A stretch of DNA of 12,393 nucleotides from Candidatus Sulfopaludibacter sp. SbA3 (GCA_900290315.1 OKRF01000008.1:4647-17039), one strand, 5' to 3'; shown: positions 1 through 9,365, numbered from the stretch's first letter. The notes: generated by a model not told the origin, from the sequence alone. Made by a program: numbers and translations.

Positions 1-219
1 GCTTTCCAGGGCATCTACCTGTTCGTGGCCACACTGGTCGCCGATTTCGTAGTCAAGCCCATGTTCTGGTTGATGCCCAACAACCTGCACCTCTATCAAC
101 TGATTCAACTGGTGCTGCTGGGCATGTCCATTTTCATGATGGTCAAGGCCTCGCATGACGAGACGTATTCGCTGCCGCTGTTCGGCGAACTGGCGCAGCG
201 GTCGGTTTCGGAACGGTAG
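1..219 (+). CDS. DUF4870/Tic20-like membrane protein, 3' end only
   Basis: The frame is open from the first base to a TAG at 217-219, so the start lies outside the window and 72 C-terminal residues are visible. They begin AFQGIYLFV and contain two hydrophobic stretches (about residues 5-25 and 35-52) separated by a short polar turn (MPNNLHLY). The end has the pattern K-A-S-x-x-E-x-Y-x-L-P-L-x-G-E-L-A. A membrane helix followed by a short polar segment and a 'LPxxGxLA' tail is what I know from the C-terminus of small DUF4870 (Tic20-like) proteins, whose preceding motif is 'HAFQ'. These are integral inner-membrane proteins with no defined biochemical role. The gene converges on the minus-strand gene ending at 247, with 27 bp between them and no convincing hairpin terminator. 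The family call rests on recalled resemblance. Confidence 0.7.
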   Translation, partial: AFQGIYLFVATLVADFVVKPMFWLMPNNLHLYQLIQLVLLGMSIFMMVKASHDETYSLPLFGELAQRSVSER

Positions 220-246
220 AGGGCAAAGCGCACCGCGGAGAAAGGC

Positions 247-2712
247 CTAATAGCTGACGGCGGTCTTCCGGCCCTCAGCTTCGCCCCGGAGCCAGACATA
301 CAGGGGAGCGTGGGGGGCGGGCGCCGGCCAGGGCAGGGAAATGCGCAGGGTCTGTTTGGCGGGCTCGCCGGGGACCGGCGTGGGGATGGCGTCAACAGCG
401 AGCCCGTGCTGGGTGTCCCAGCCGGCCTTCTCCACCAGGTCCAGGTCGCTGCCTTTTAAGATGCCGGCGTAGGACGCCTGACCGGTGGGCTCGCTGGTGA
501 GGGTGAATTGATCCAACCGCGGGATGCGCACCACGCGTCCCAGTTTCACCAGTTCCGAGCGGCCTTCGGGGTCGGCAACAACGGCGGCCGAAATGGTACA
601 GCCGGGATAGCCCACCGCTCCGGGGTCGAACGAGAGGTACAGTTCGCCGGGCCCGGCAAAGCTCAGTGCGGAGCCGCCTGCCGGTTCGTCCGGCGAGAGC
701 TTGAGCGCGTGCCGCAGGCCGTCTGCCTGACAGCCGAGTTCCACCTGCGGCCGGCCGTGCAGATTCTTGACGCGCAGCACCAGGCCGAGCGTGATGCCCG
801 CCGGGAGTTCGTCTTCGTGAAGGTCTACCCCGAGATTGCCCGGCGCGGACTTGCGTAGCGCCGCGATCTGCGGCCTCGGCCCCACCACTGCGATAGCGTC
901 CGGCAGCGTCAGCGGCTCTTCCAGCCCTTTCACCTGCAGGGTGAGAGGGAAATGCTGGCCGGCCTGGGCACCGGGCTTCAACTGAATTTCGCCGGTCCAC
1001 TCCTGCTTCGTGCCTTTGCCCGAAATAGCGCCGGCTGGGGTGGTGATGGTTTGGATTTCATCCAGCCCTGTGCCGGCCAGATGGATGCGTTGTTGCGCTT
1101 CATCCACATTGACCCGAACCGGCAGGTTGGAAACTTTCGGATTCGGCGGCAGCACCGTAACCGGCACCTCGTGCGGCTTGCCATCGGATTGCGCCAGAAC
1201 CAGTCGATAGGTGCCGTGCGCTGCGGTGTCGATATCGACTTCCATAGTGCCCTGCTCGCCGGCCCGCTTGCCTCTGGGAAGCGCGAAGTGAAGCTCTGCC
1301 GGCTTGGCGCTCGCGTCGGTGGCCTTCTTCCACTCCACCTTTTCCACGAACTCGAAATCCGCGCCGGTCAGTTTCACAAGCACGCTGCCGCTGCCCTCCA
1401 GCAGTTTGTCGCTCGCGCCCGCGGCCAGGTGGACATGCGAGAAGTCGCCATAAGGATGCAGCCAGACCGTGCCCAGACTGATGGGGTCCCAATCCCATCC
1501 GGCCACCAGTCGATACTCGCCGGCCTGGGCCTTCGATTTGGAAAGGTCCAGTTCAAGGGAGTCCGGCGGCGCGATGGTGATGCCGGGGTCGATGGGGGCA
1601 CCTCCGGCAACGGGAATCAGCCGCCAGTCGTGAGCGCGCGCCAGTTCCTTCAGATCCGACCCCTCGCCTACTTTGAGCTTCAGCGGCGATTTGGAGCCGA
1701 TCGGCAGATGGAAAGGCCCGGCGATGGCAACCACCGGCGGCTTGAGGCCCGGCACACGGTAGGCCCAGAGATAGGCGATGCGCGTGCGCGATTTCGCCGC
1801 CGAGTTCTTGGTGCACAGCGCCAGGGCATTCCCCTCATTCGCCTGGGCGAAGGCGGAACGAAACTCGGTGCCGGGAAACATGACGGCCTTCAGATTGGAA
1901 AAGAGGGCCGTGCCGCCCGCGGCCAGTGTCACGCCGTTGCCGAAGAACAGACCGGCCACTGACGCGGCCAGCCCCACTGATTGCTGCATCTGGCTGCTGG
2001 TGGGCGCCAGGGGATCGTAGTTGCTGGCGGAAGGCAAAACGGCTCGCAACAACACCGAAGCCTGCTGATCGCTGTTGGCTTTGGTATCCAGCTTGGGCAT
2101 GCTGACACCGAACTGCGAAGAGAAACCCTTCAGCGCCGCATCGGTGCCGCCGCCGGACTCCTCGGCATCCGCCAGCTCCTGCACCAGCGTTTCCACCTCC
2201 GAGGTCTGCTCGGCGTAATCCGCGAGTTGCGTGAGCAGGTCTTCGTTGCGGGCCATCAGCGACTTCACCTTGCTCATGCTGAGGCCGTGCGGACCCACGA
2301 TCAGCGCCACCACTCCCGCGTTTTGCGGCAGCGTCCATTCGGCACGCACTGCAGCCTTGTGAGGCTCTAACGCGATCACCGCTCCGCGCCCCTGGGGGAT
2401 CAGCAGGGCCGCCACTTCGCCGTTCCCGGAGACGCGCGCCGAAAGATGCAGCGGGTCCCAAACGAGCAGAGCGCCCGCCGGCAGCGCGGAGACGGATTTC
2501 AGCGGAAGCGGTGGTGCATCCGGCGAGCGGCGCGCGGTAATCCGGAAAGTTCCCAGGGACACGCTGCCGGTGCAGCCGCGCGGCACGGTGAGGGGAGGGT
2601 TTGAACCCAACGAGTACTGTGCCAGCGCGGCCACCAGAATGACCACCCACGCTAACTTGCGGATCACTCCTATGAGATGCGCGAGCGGCCGGAAAAGTCG
2701 GCCGCCGGTCAT
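247..2712 (-). CDS. Exported 821-residue protein of unknown function with repeated Ig-like modules
   Basis: I do not recognise a named family. The start is the ATG at 2712-2710, overlapping the pal stop by one base (TGATG). A TTG further upstream would only extend into pal. Visible parts: a basic N-terminus and hydrophobic helix at about residues 20-35 (signal peptide or membrane anchor); a charged, probably helical stretch at about 145-185; an Ala/Gly-rich hydrophobic stretch at about 246-268; then a beta-rich C-terminal half. That half repeats a 'G-x-x-L/F-D/E-x-V/I-E/Q-x-hydrophobic' element three times: ADFEFVEKVEW near 450, GLDEIQTITTP near 550, SDLDLVEKAGW near 756. This suggests tandem IPT/TIG-like Ig folds. 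Four cysteines (about 47, 300, 661, 705) would allow two disulfides in the periplasm. Coupling to pal suggests an envelope role, which is inference. Confidence 0.85.
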   Translation of the reverse strand: MTGGRLFRPLAHLIGVIRKLAWVVILVAALAQYSLGSNPPLTVPRGCTGSVSLGTFRITARRSPDAPPLPLKSVSALPAGALLVWDPLHLSARVSGNGEVAALLIPQGRGAVIALEPHKAAVRAEWTLPQNAGVVALIVGPHGLSMSKVKSLMARNEDLLTQLADYAEQTSEVETLVQELADAEESGGGTDAALKGFSSQFGVSMPKLDTKANSDQQASVLLRAVLPSASNYDPLAPTSSQMQQSVGLAASVAGLFFGNGVTLAAGGTALFSNLKAVMFPGTEFRSAFAQANEGNALALCTKNSAAKSRTRIAYLWAYRVPGLKPPVVAIAGPFHLPIGSKSPLKLKVGEGSDLKELARAHDWRLIPVAGGAPIDPGITIAPPDSLELDLSKSKAQAGEYRLVAGWDWDPISLGTVWLHPYGDFSHVHLAAGASDKLLEGSGSVLVKLTGADFEFVEKVEWKKATDASAKPAELHFALPRGKRAGEQGTMEVDIDTAAHGTYRLVLAQSDGKPHEVPVTVLPPNPKVSNLPVRVNVDEAQQRIHLAGTGLDEIQTITTPAGAISGKGTKQEWTGEIQLKPGAQAGQHFPLTLQVKGLEEPLTLPDAIAVVGPRPQIAALRKSAPGNLGVDLHEDELPAGITLGLVLRVKNLHGRPQVELGCQADGLRHALKLSPDEPAGGSALSFAGPGELYLSFDPGAVGYPGCTISAAVVADPEGRSELVKLGRVVRIPRLDQFTLTSEPTGQASYAGILKGSDLDLVEKAGWDTQHGLAVDAIPTPVPGEPAKQTLRISLPWPAPAPHAPLYVWLRGEAEGRKTAVSY

Positions 2713-3305
2713 CACTTGGTCGCTATGATGTGGATGCGGCGATTCTTCTGCCAGCAAGCCTCGTCATGATCCTCGCAGATGGGCTTGTCTTTGCCGTAGC
2801 TCATCACGTTGAGCTGGGCGGTGGAGATGCCGACGCCCACGAGGTAGTCTTTCGCCGCCTTGGCACGTGCGTCGCCCAGCGCCAGATTGTAGGCCTCCGA
2901 ACCGCGCTCGTCGCAGTGGCCTTCGATGGTCAGCTTGTAGTCCGGATATTGCGAAATGATGTCACGGAGTTCGGTGGAATCGGCCTGTAGAGCCTTGATT
3001 GCGTCGGGCCGCAGAGTGTGCTGGTTGTAATCGAAATAGGCGTCCTCAATGCGGGCCAGCAACGTCTCAATGCGTGCCTTCTCGGCGGCGGTGGGCATAC
3101 GCGATGCGGGCGGGGCCGCAGCTCTCTCTACCGGAGCGGGCGTGGGCCGTGCGGGCGTCGCCGCGGGCGTCTGCCGCGCGGGCGTGGCGGCCGGAGCCTG
3201 AGGAGCCGGTGGGGTAGCCGCGGCTACCTTCTTTTTGGCACACCCTGCACCCATCAAGCCGATCGCGGCAATGGCAACCAGGGTCAGTCTAGCGGAATTC
3301 TTCAT
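2712..3305 (-). CDS. pal: Peptidoglycan-associated lipoprotein Pal (OmpA-like)
   Basis: Pal anchors the outer membrane to peptidoglycan and is the outer-membrane end of the Tol-Pal system. The 197 residues start with a lipoprotein signal peptide; the likely lipidated cysteine is C22 in LMGAGC, where the -3 residue is Gly instead of the usual Leu. A Pro/Ala/Thr linker (about 28-68) contains two near-identical 9-residue repeats, ATPARQTPA and ATPARPTPA. The OmpA-like domain covers about 80-197, with FDYNQHTLRP, EGHCDERGSEAYN, NLALGDARAKA and a terminal CWQKNRRIHI. These match the peptidoglycan-binding core, whose conserved Asp and Arg contact diaminopimelate. The ATG at 3305 has a GGAGG Shine-Dalgarno at 3317-3313, 7 nt upstream. 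tolB, the usual neighbour, is not in the window. The gene downstream is an uncharacterised exported protein in stop/start overlap. Confidence 0.95.
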   Translation of the reverse strand: MKNSARLTLVAIAAIGLMGAGCAKKKVAAATPPAPQAPAATPARQTPAATPARPTPAPVERAAAPPASRMPTAAEKARIETLLARIEDAYFDYNQHTLRPDAIKALQADSTELRDIISQYPDYKLTIEGHCDERGSEAYNLALGDARAKAAKDYLVGVGISTAQLNVMSYGKDKPICEDHDEACWQKNRRIHIIATK

Positions 3306-3325
3306 CTACTTGCCTCCATATCTGT

Positions 3326-3354
3326 TTTTTATCGCTGTGCACGTTTTCGCGCAA
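3326..3354 (-). promoter_or_regulatory. Possible sigma-70 promoter for pal
   Basis: Read on the minus strand, TTGCGC (3354-3349) and TAAAAA (3331-3326) are separated by 17 bp. They match the -35 and -10 consensus at three and four of six positions. A transcription start about 7 bp downstream would leave a very short leader that still includes the GGAGG before the pal ATG. The -35 hexamer overlaps the edge of the inverted repeat at 3353-3372, so a protein bound there could block it. The consensus match is weak and acidobacterial promoters are poorly characterised. Confidence 0.3.
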
Positions 3355-3372
3355 TCCTGTGCGGACAGGATT
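3353..3372. repeat. Perfect 20-bp inverted repeat in the divergent pal / sensor-kinase gap
   Basis: AATCCTGT (3353-3360) and ACAGGATT (3365-3372) are exact reverse complements around a 4-bp GCGG centre. The site lies about mid-way between the pal start (3305) and the kinase start (3418). There is no T-run after it, so it does not look like an intrinsic terminator. A dimeric regulator operator serving both directions is the simplest reading, and the LuxR-type regulator encoded downstream is a candidate ligand. That assignment is inference. Confidence 0.6.
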
Positions 3373-3406
3373 CTGACTGAGTGCCGGTTTGTCTACACTG
3401 GAACGT

Positions 3407-3411
3407 GGAGG
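3407..3411 (+). promoter_or_regulatory. Shine-Dalgarno GGAGG that sets a TTG start for the sensor kinase
   Basis: GGAGG lies 6 nt upstream of an in-frame TTG at 3418. The frame stays open upstream into pal (antisense), so a longer start is formally possible but would overlap the pal coding region and its promoter. A GTG at 3451 is in frame but has only a poor CGGGG before it. The TTG leaves a short cytoplasmic tail before the first membrane helix, as expected for this kinase class. Confidence 0.6.
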
Positions 3412-3417
3412 CGAAGT

Positions 3418-4845
3418 TTGCGCGAACTGTTGCGCTCGGGCACTCTCGGGGTGAATGCTGCGGCAGTGCGCCGCAGAGCGCCCTGGCTGGTGCTGTGGCT
3501 GGGCTTCGGCGGCCTGCTGATCTGCATCATCGGTGCCGCTGCCGGCACGCTCACCACGCTGGACCGCGTGCGCACCGACGAAAATCGCATCCGCAAGAGC
3601 TTTCTGGGGCGCCTGAGTGCGCTGGATCTGATCCGCTCGCAAATCTACCTCTCGGGCACCTACGTGCGGGACTTTCTGCTTTCTCCGGATCCATCCGGCG
3701 CAGCCGCGCAATCGGCCCGGCTGGCCGGCCTCAAGGGCGAAACGCAGACGGCCATCCAAAGCTACTCGCACGGCCTGGAGCCAGAGGAGCGCGAGCCTTT
3801 TCTAGCGCTGCAGAGCGAGATCGAAGAATACTGGCGCGTACTGGATCAGACCATCGCATGGACGCCGGATGAGCGCAATAAGAAGCGCGATTCCTTTTTC
3901 TACGACGAGCTCGTGCCGCGCCGCACCGCCATGCTGCAGATTGCCGACCGCATCGCCCTGGTGAACGAACACGGCCTGAACCGGTCGGAAGAGCAGCTCG
4001 CGGCCTCTTCCGGCAGCTTGCGCCGCAGCCTCATGGTGACCTTTGGCATCACCCTGGCCGGCGGCTTCGTGCTGGCGCTGCTGACCATTCTCTATACCCT
4101 GCGGCTGGAGCGCGAACTGGAGCGCCGCCTGGAGGAGAACACCCACGCACGCGCCGATCTGCAGGAGCTTTCCGCCCGCCTGGTGCGCGCCCAGGAGAAC
4201 GAACGCCGCACTCTCGCGCGGGAACTTCACGACGAAGTGGGGCAATCGCTTTCGGCCATCCTGATGGAGGCGGAGAACGCCGAGTGCGCCGACGAACTGG
4301 GTGAGATTCGCGAGCATCTGGCCAGCGTCCGCACGCTGGCCGAAAAGACGGTGAACGAGGTCCGCGACCTCGCCCTGCTGCTGCGGCCCTCCATGCTGGA
4401 CGATTTCGGCCTGGTACCCGCGCTGAACTGGCATGCCCGCGAGATGACCAAGCGCACGGGCCTCAACGTAGTGGTCACCGCAGACGACGATGCCGACGAT
4501 CTCCCCGACGAGCACAAGACCTGCATCTACCGCCTGGTGCAGGAGGCGGTCAACAACTCCGCCCGCCACGCCAACGCCCGCACCGTGGAGGTGATCGTGA
4601 AACACGAAGGGGCGTACGTCCGCTTTTCGGTGCGCGACGATGGCGCGGGCTTCGATACCCGATTCGTGCGCGGACTGGGTCTGTTGGGGATGGAGGAGCG
4701 GGTCCGCCGCCTGGGAGGACAGTTGCAGCTCGATTCGCAATTGGGACGCGGCACCTTGATTGCCGCCGAACTGCCGGTGGTCGATCTGGATCGCAAAATA
4801 GGGAACGGAAACGGGAATGGCCTCCATACGCATACTTCTGGCTGA
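3418..4845 (+). CDS. Membrane sensor histidine kinase, HisKA_3 (NarX/DesK) type
   Basis: This is the kinase half of a two-component system; it should autophosphorylate on histidine and pass phosphate to the regulator encoded next. From the TTG start it has 475 residues. A first membrane helix (about 21-44) and a second (about 204-228) enclose a roughly 160-residue extracytoplasmic domain that is probably a helical bundle; its signal cannot be told. A charged linker helix leads to the HisKA_3 dimerisation segment RTLARELHDEVGQSLSAI with the phospho-acceptor His at about 271. The HATPase_c domain shows the N box QEAVNNSARHANA (about 375-387), G1 DDGAGFD (about 407) and G2 GLGLLGMEERV (about 419). 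All catalytic motifs look intact. The last 29 nt overlap the regulator gene, so the two are co-transcribed. It is transcribed divergently from pal. Confidence 0.9.
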   Translation: MRELLRSGTLGVNAAAVRRRAPWLVLWLGFGGLLICIIGAAAGTLTTLDRVRTDENRIRKSFLGRLSALDLIRSQIYLSGTYVRDFLLSPDPSGAAAQSARLAGLKGETQTAIQSYSHGLEPEEREPFLALQSEIEEYWRVLDQTIAWTPDERNKKRDSFFYDELVPRRTAMLQIADRIALVNEHGLNRSEEQLAASSGSLRRSLMVTFGITLAGGFVLALLTILYTLRLERELERRLEENTHARADLQELSARLVRAQENERRTLARELHDEVGQSLSAILMEAENAECADELGEIREHLASVRTLAEKTVNEVRDLALLLRPSMLDDFGLVPALNWHAREMTKRTGLNVVVTADDDADDLPDEHKTCIYRLVQEAVNNSARHANARTVEVIVKHEGAYVRFSVRDDGAGFDTRFVRGLGLLGMEERVRRLGGQLQLDSQLGRGTLIAAELPVVDLDRKIGNGNGNGLHTHTSG

Positions 4846-5467
4846 CGATCACACCGTGGTGCGGGACGGATTGCGCGCGTTGCTCGAGAAGCAGCCGGAT
4901 ATGACTGTGGTAGGCGAGGCCGCCGACGGCCGAGACAGCGTCCGGTTGGCCGAGGAGCAATCGCCCGACGTGGTGGTCATGGATATCGCCATGCCCAACA
5001 TGAACGGCATTGAAGCCACGCGCCGCATTCTGGCCGCCAACCCGCGCACCAACGTGGTGATGCTGAGCATGCACCAGGATGAAAGTTACGTGCTGCGGTC
5101 CTTGAAGGCCGGCGCCAAAGGCTACCTGCTGAAGGATTCCCTGCGTAGCGACGTGATTGAAGCCATCCGCACCGTGGCGCAGGGGCGCTCTTTCCTCACG
5201 AGGAAAGTAAGTCGCATTTTACAGGAGGATTACATCCGCCAGATGGAGCGACGCGGTTTGGAAGACAGCTACGACCTGTTGACCGATCGCGAACGTGAAA
5301 TTCTACAACTTGTGGCGGAGGGTAAGACTAATAAGGAGGCGGCTGTGTTGTTGAATATCAGTCTGACTACGGTGGAAACGCACCGCACTCACATTCTGCA
5401 GAAGCTCGGCCTGCACAGCATTCCTGAATTGATTCTGTACGCGGTCAGGAAGGGAATTATTTCGTAA
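4817..5467 (+). CDS. NarL/FixJ-family response regulator with LuxR-type HTH
   Basis: A cytoplasmic DNA-binding regulator and the presumed partner of the overlapping kinase. It has 216 residues, normal for the family. The receiver domain (about 3-120) has the acidic pair D10/D11, the phospho-acceptor D56 in VVMDIAMP, the switch S84 and the conserved K106 in GYLLKD. The C-terminal LuxR-type helix-turn-helix (about 153-212) contains LTDREREILQLVAEGKTNKE and the recognition part TVETHRTHILQKLGL. The ATG at 4817 sits in the 3' end of the kinase gene, after a purine-rich tract (4801-4816) that probably acts as ribosome-binding site and also encodes the kinase's Asn-Gly tail. The last 11 nt overlap, tail to tail, the minus-strand antitoxin remnant ending at 5457. 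Its targets are unknown; the inverted repeat at 3353-3372 is one candidate. Confidence 0.93.
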   Translation: MASIRILLADDHTVVRDGLRALLEKQPDMTVVGEAADGRDSVRLAEEQSPDVVVMDIAMPNMNGIEATRRILAANPRTNVVMLSMHQDESYVLRSLKAGAKGYLLKDSLRSDVIEAIRTVAQGRSFLTRKVSRILQEDYIRQMERRGLEDSYDLLTDREREILQLVAEGKTNKEAAVLLNISLTTVETHRTHILQKLGLHSIPELILYAVRKGIIS

Positions 5468-5832
5468 GGGGGGCTCTTAAGCGCTGACCAGCCTTTCTGA
5501 GGACGTCCGCAACCGCTTCGGGGTGTTTGGCAATGACTGCCAACAAGACGCGCGTGGGCGCGCCGGGGCGCGACCGGCCTTGTTCCCAGTTCCGAAGCGT
5601 AGCCGGCAGGAGGCCGAACTTGACGGCGAACTGAGTCTGGCTGAGCCTCATCTTCAGCCGCACCTTTTCGCACGTCGACTTCCGGCACGTCGGTTCGCGT
5701 CACACGCGCTCTGTCATTCTTGCCCTCGGTCCACGCGATTGCCTCTTTCAACCCTTGGATGATGCTCTCGCCGACTGTCCGGGGCTTCCGCTCGCGGTTC
5801 GTCCTTCTCGTGGTTATTGTTTTGGTTGCCAC
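5457..5832 (-). pseudogene. Second HTH antitoxin (YiaG/HigA-like), split by a +1 frameshift
   Basis: Two overlapping minus-strand frames each hold half of one recognisable protein. The upstream half starts at a GTG at 5832 (MATKTITTRRTN) and contains GESIIQGLKEAIAWTEGK and VPEVDVRK. The downstream half contains RLSQTQFAVKFGLLPATLRN and WEQGRSRP, the helix-turn-helix of antitoxins that accompany RelE-type toxins. They join if one base is removed from the AAAAGG run at 5668-5663; the restored gene is 124 residues, near the usual size. The GTG has no clear Shine-Dalgarno. As sequenced, the upstream frame runs on to a stop inside the response-regulator gene. An HTH-only product could be made from the GTG at 5663 or the ATG at about 5651, which has AAGG upstream. 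No toxin of its own is adjacent; 70 bp upstream is the first antitoxin. Confidence 0.75.
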
Positions 5833-5902
5833 CCGGCACGAGGCTGGTGGTGGATGAAACGGAGAAACTGGCCCGGCAGAACCGCTTTGCGGCCACTCCT
5901 CA

Positions 5903-6220
5903 TTAACTCGCCAGCTCCTCAAACTGCGTGATCCGCACTTCCCGATCCTGGAACACCGCGCGGATTTCGAGCCGGCCGCCCAGGGCTTCGATGTATTCAG
6001 CCAGTGTGCTGACGCAGATGTCGGACCGGTGCTCAATCTTCGAGACCTCTCCCTGGTTCACGCCGAGGATCCCGGCGAGCTGCAATTGGGTCATCTCCTG
6101 GGCCTTTCGCAGTTGATCGAGCGGCATGGCGGCCAAATCCTTTTGGAACCGCCTTTCGATTCTCTGCTGCCGATCGGGCGGCATCGCTTTCAGCAATTCA
6201 CGAAAATTCCGAGTGGGCAC
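5903..6220 (-). CDS. XRE-family antitoxin of a HigB/Gp49-type toxin-antitoxin pair
   Basis: Antitoxins of this class bind and neutralise the RelE-fold toxin encoded beside them and repress their own promoter. The protein has 105 residues: an N-terminal helical part (1-33, with RNFRELLKAMPPDRQQRIE), a Cro/C1-type helix-turn-helix at about 34-72 (MTQLQLAGILGVNQGEVSKI), and a C-terminal part with YIEALGGRLEIRAVF that is typical of antitoxins paired with Gp49-like toxins. The GTG start at 6220 overlaps the restored toxin stop by one base (TAGTG) and is preceded by AGGAGGG about 9 nt upstream, so translation is probably coupled to the toxin. This gene is intact, unlike its two neighbours. The neighbouring inverted repeat at 6599-6618 is the likely operator. 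Confidence 0.88.
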   Translation of the reverse strand: MPTRNFRELLKAMPPDRQQRIERRFQKDLAAMPLDQLRKAQEMTQLQLAGILGVNQGEVSKIEHRSDICVSTLAEYIEALGGRLEIRAVFQDREVRITQFEELAS

Positions 6221-6578
6221 TAAATGCTTCCCTCCTTTTTGAGTTCCAGTAGGTGCCGTTGAAAAAGCCGATCCGCAATCGGCACGAATTTTTCATACCA
6301 GCGGTCGTCACCCGTCTTATCGCCCCGATCAATAGGATTGCCGAGCGCAGGGGGTTGAACGCGTAAAGCGTCCGGAGCGGCCTCCCCGCGCTCTGGGTCC
6401 GCAACTCGCGCATCTGCGGATAACGGGAACTGCCGACTTTTGAGGAGTGAGGAAAGCCGAGGGCCGGACCGAACTCCACGAGATGCCGGACGGAGTAGGC
6501 AACATCATCCTGTTGCTCCTCGGTGAGAGCGCTCCACCAATCCTGGAATTCCTCGGTGAACTCGACCTCCCACGCCAC
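6220..6578 (-). pseudogene. HigB/Gp49-type RelE-fold toxin with a single-base deletion near its C-terminus
   Basis: Toxins of this family are usually ribosome-dependent mRNA endonucleases. The GTG at 6578 opens a frame with the family start MAWEVEFTEEFQDWWSAL, then GPALGFPHSSKVGSSR, QMRELRTQ and RPLRTLYAFNPLRSAILLIG (to residue 85). After that the sequence as given reads out of frame and ends at 6198, inside the antitoxin gene. Adding one G to the GGGG run at 6326-6323 restores the expected ending, including DKTGDDRWYEKFVPIADRL, and a TAG at 6222-6220 that overlaps the antitoxin GTG start. The restored protein has 119 residues. As sequenced, the final third of the fold is replaced and the toxin is probably inactive. 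The GTG has only a poor ribosome-binding site (AAGG one base upstream), so weak or leaderless initiation is possible. Confidence 0.82.
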
Positions 6579-6598
6579 ACCTTGAGTATGCCATATAC

Positions 6599-6618
6599 GG
6601 AATAATACCGTTTATTCC
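6599..6618. promoter_or_regulatory. 20-bp inverted repeat, likely toxin-antitoxin operator
   Basis: GGAATAA (6599-6605) and TTATTCC (6612-6618) are exact reverse complements around a 6-bp centre. The site is AT-rich against its GC-rich surroundings and starts 21 bp upstream of the toxin GTG, where XRE antitoxins normally bind to autoregulate. It contains a TATTAT (6607-6602 on the minus strand) that could be part of a -10 element, but no good -35 is visible. The same 87-bp gap must hold the valS promoter, so binding could affect both directions. Confidence 0.6.
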
Positions 6619-6665
6619 ACCGGGGCGTCCTACCCCGCCCCCCTTGGTATCATAGAAATTTCCCC

Positions 6666-9361
<2,696 letters not shown>

Positions 9362-9365
<4 letters not shown>

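Noticed and set aside
952..1962. A 336-residue plus-strand frame opposite the 821-residue gene
   Set aside because: Composition is Arg/Gly/Gln-rich and typical of an antisense shadow. The minus-strand frame has a signal peptide, repeats and coupling to pal.
3235..3417. Longer N-terminus for the sensor kinase
   Set aside because: It would overlap pal and its promoter on the other strand. The GGAGG/TTG pair at 3407-3420 gives a better start.
3802..4833. A 343-residue minus-strand frame opposite the sensor kinase
   Set aside because: It is His/Gln/Gly-rich without motifs, whereas the plus strand has intact kinase boxes.
5443..5489. GGTCAG...CTGACC inverted repeat as a bidirectional terminator between the regulator and the antitoxin
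   Set aside because: The arms are six bases with a 35-base loop and no T-run, too weak to call.
5663..5668. Programmed ribosomal frameshift in the second antitoxin
   Set aside because: Rejoining needs a +1 shift. The sequence CGA AAA GGT is not a known +1 slip site, and no stimulatory stop codon is adjacent. A simple base insertion explains it better.
6621..6637. CGGGG...CCCCG short hairpin upstream of valS
   Set aside because: Five-base GC arms are expected by chance in this composition.
6579..6665. T-box or other riboswitch leader for valS
   Set aside because: Only 87 bp lie between the toxin start and valS, and part is taken by the operator-like repeat. There is no room for a T-box, and no T-box sequence is visible.
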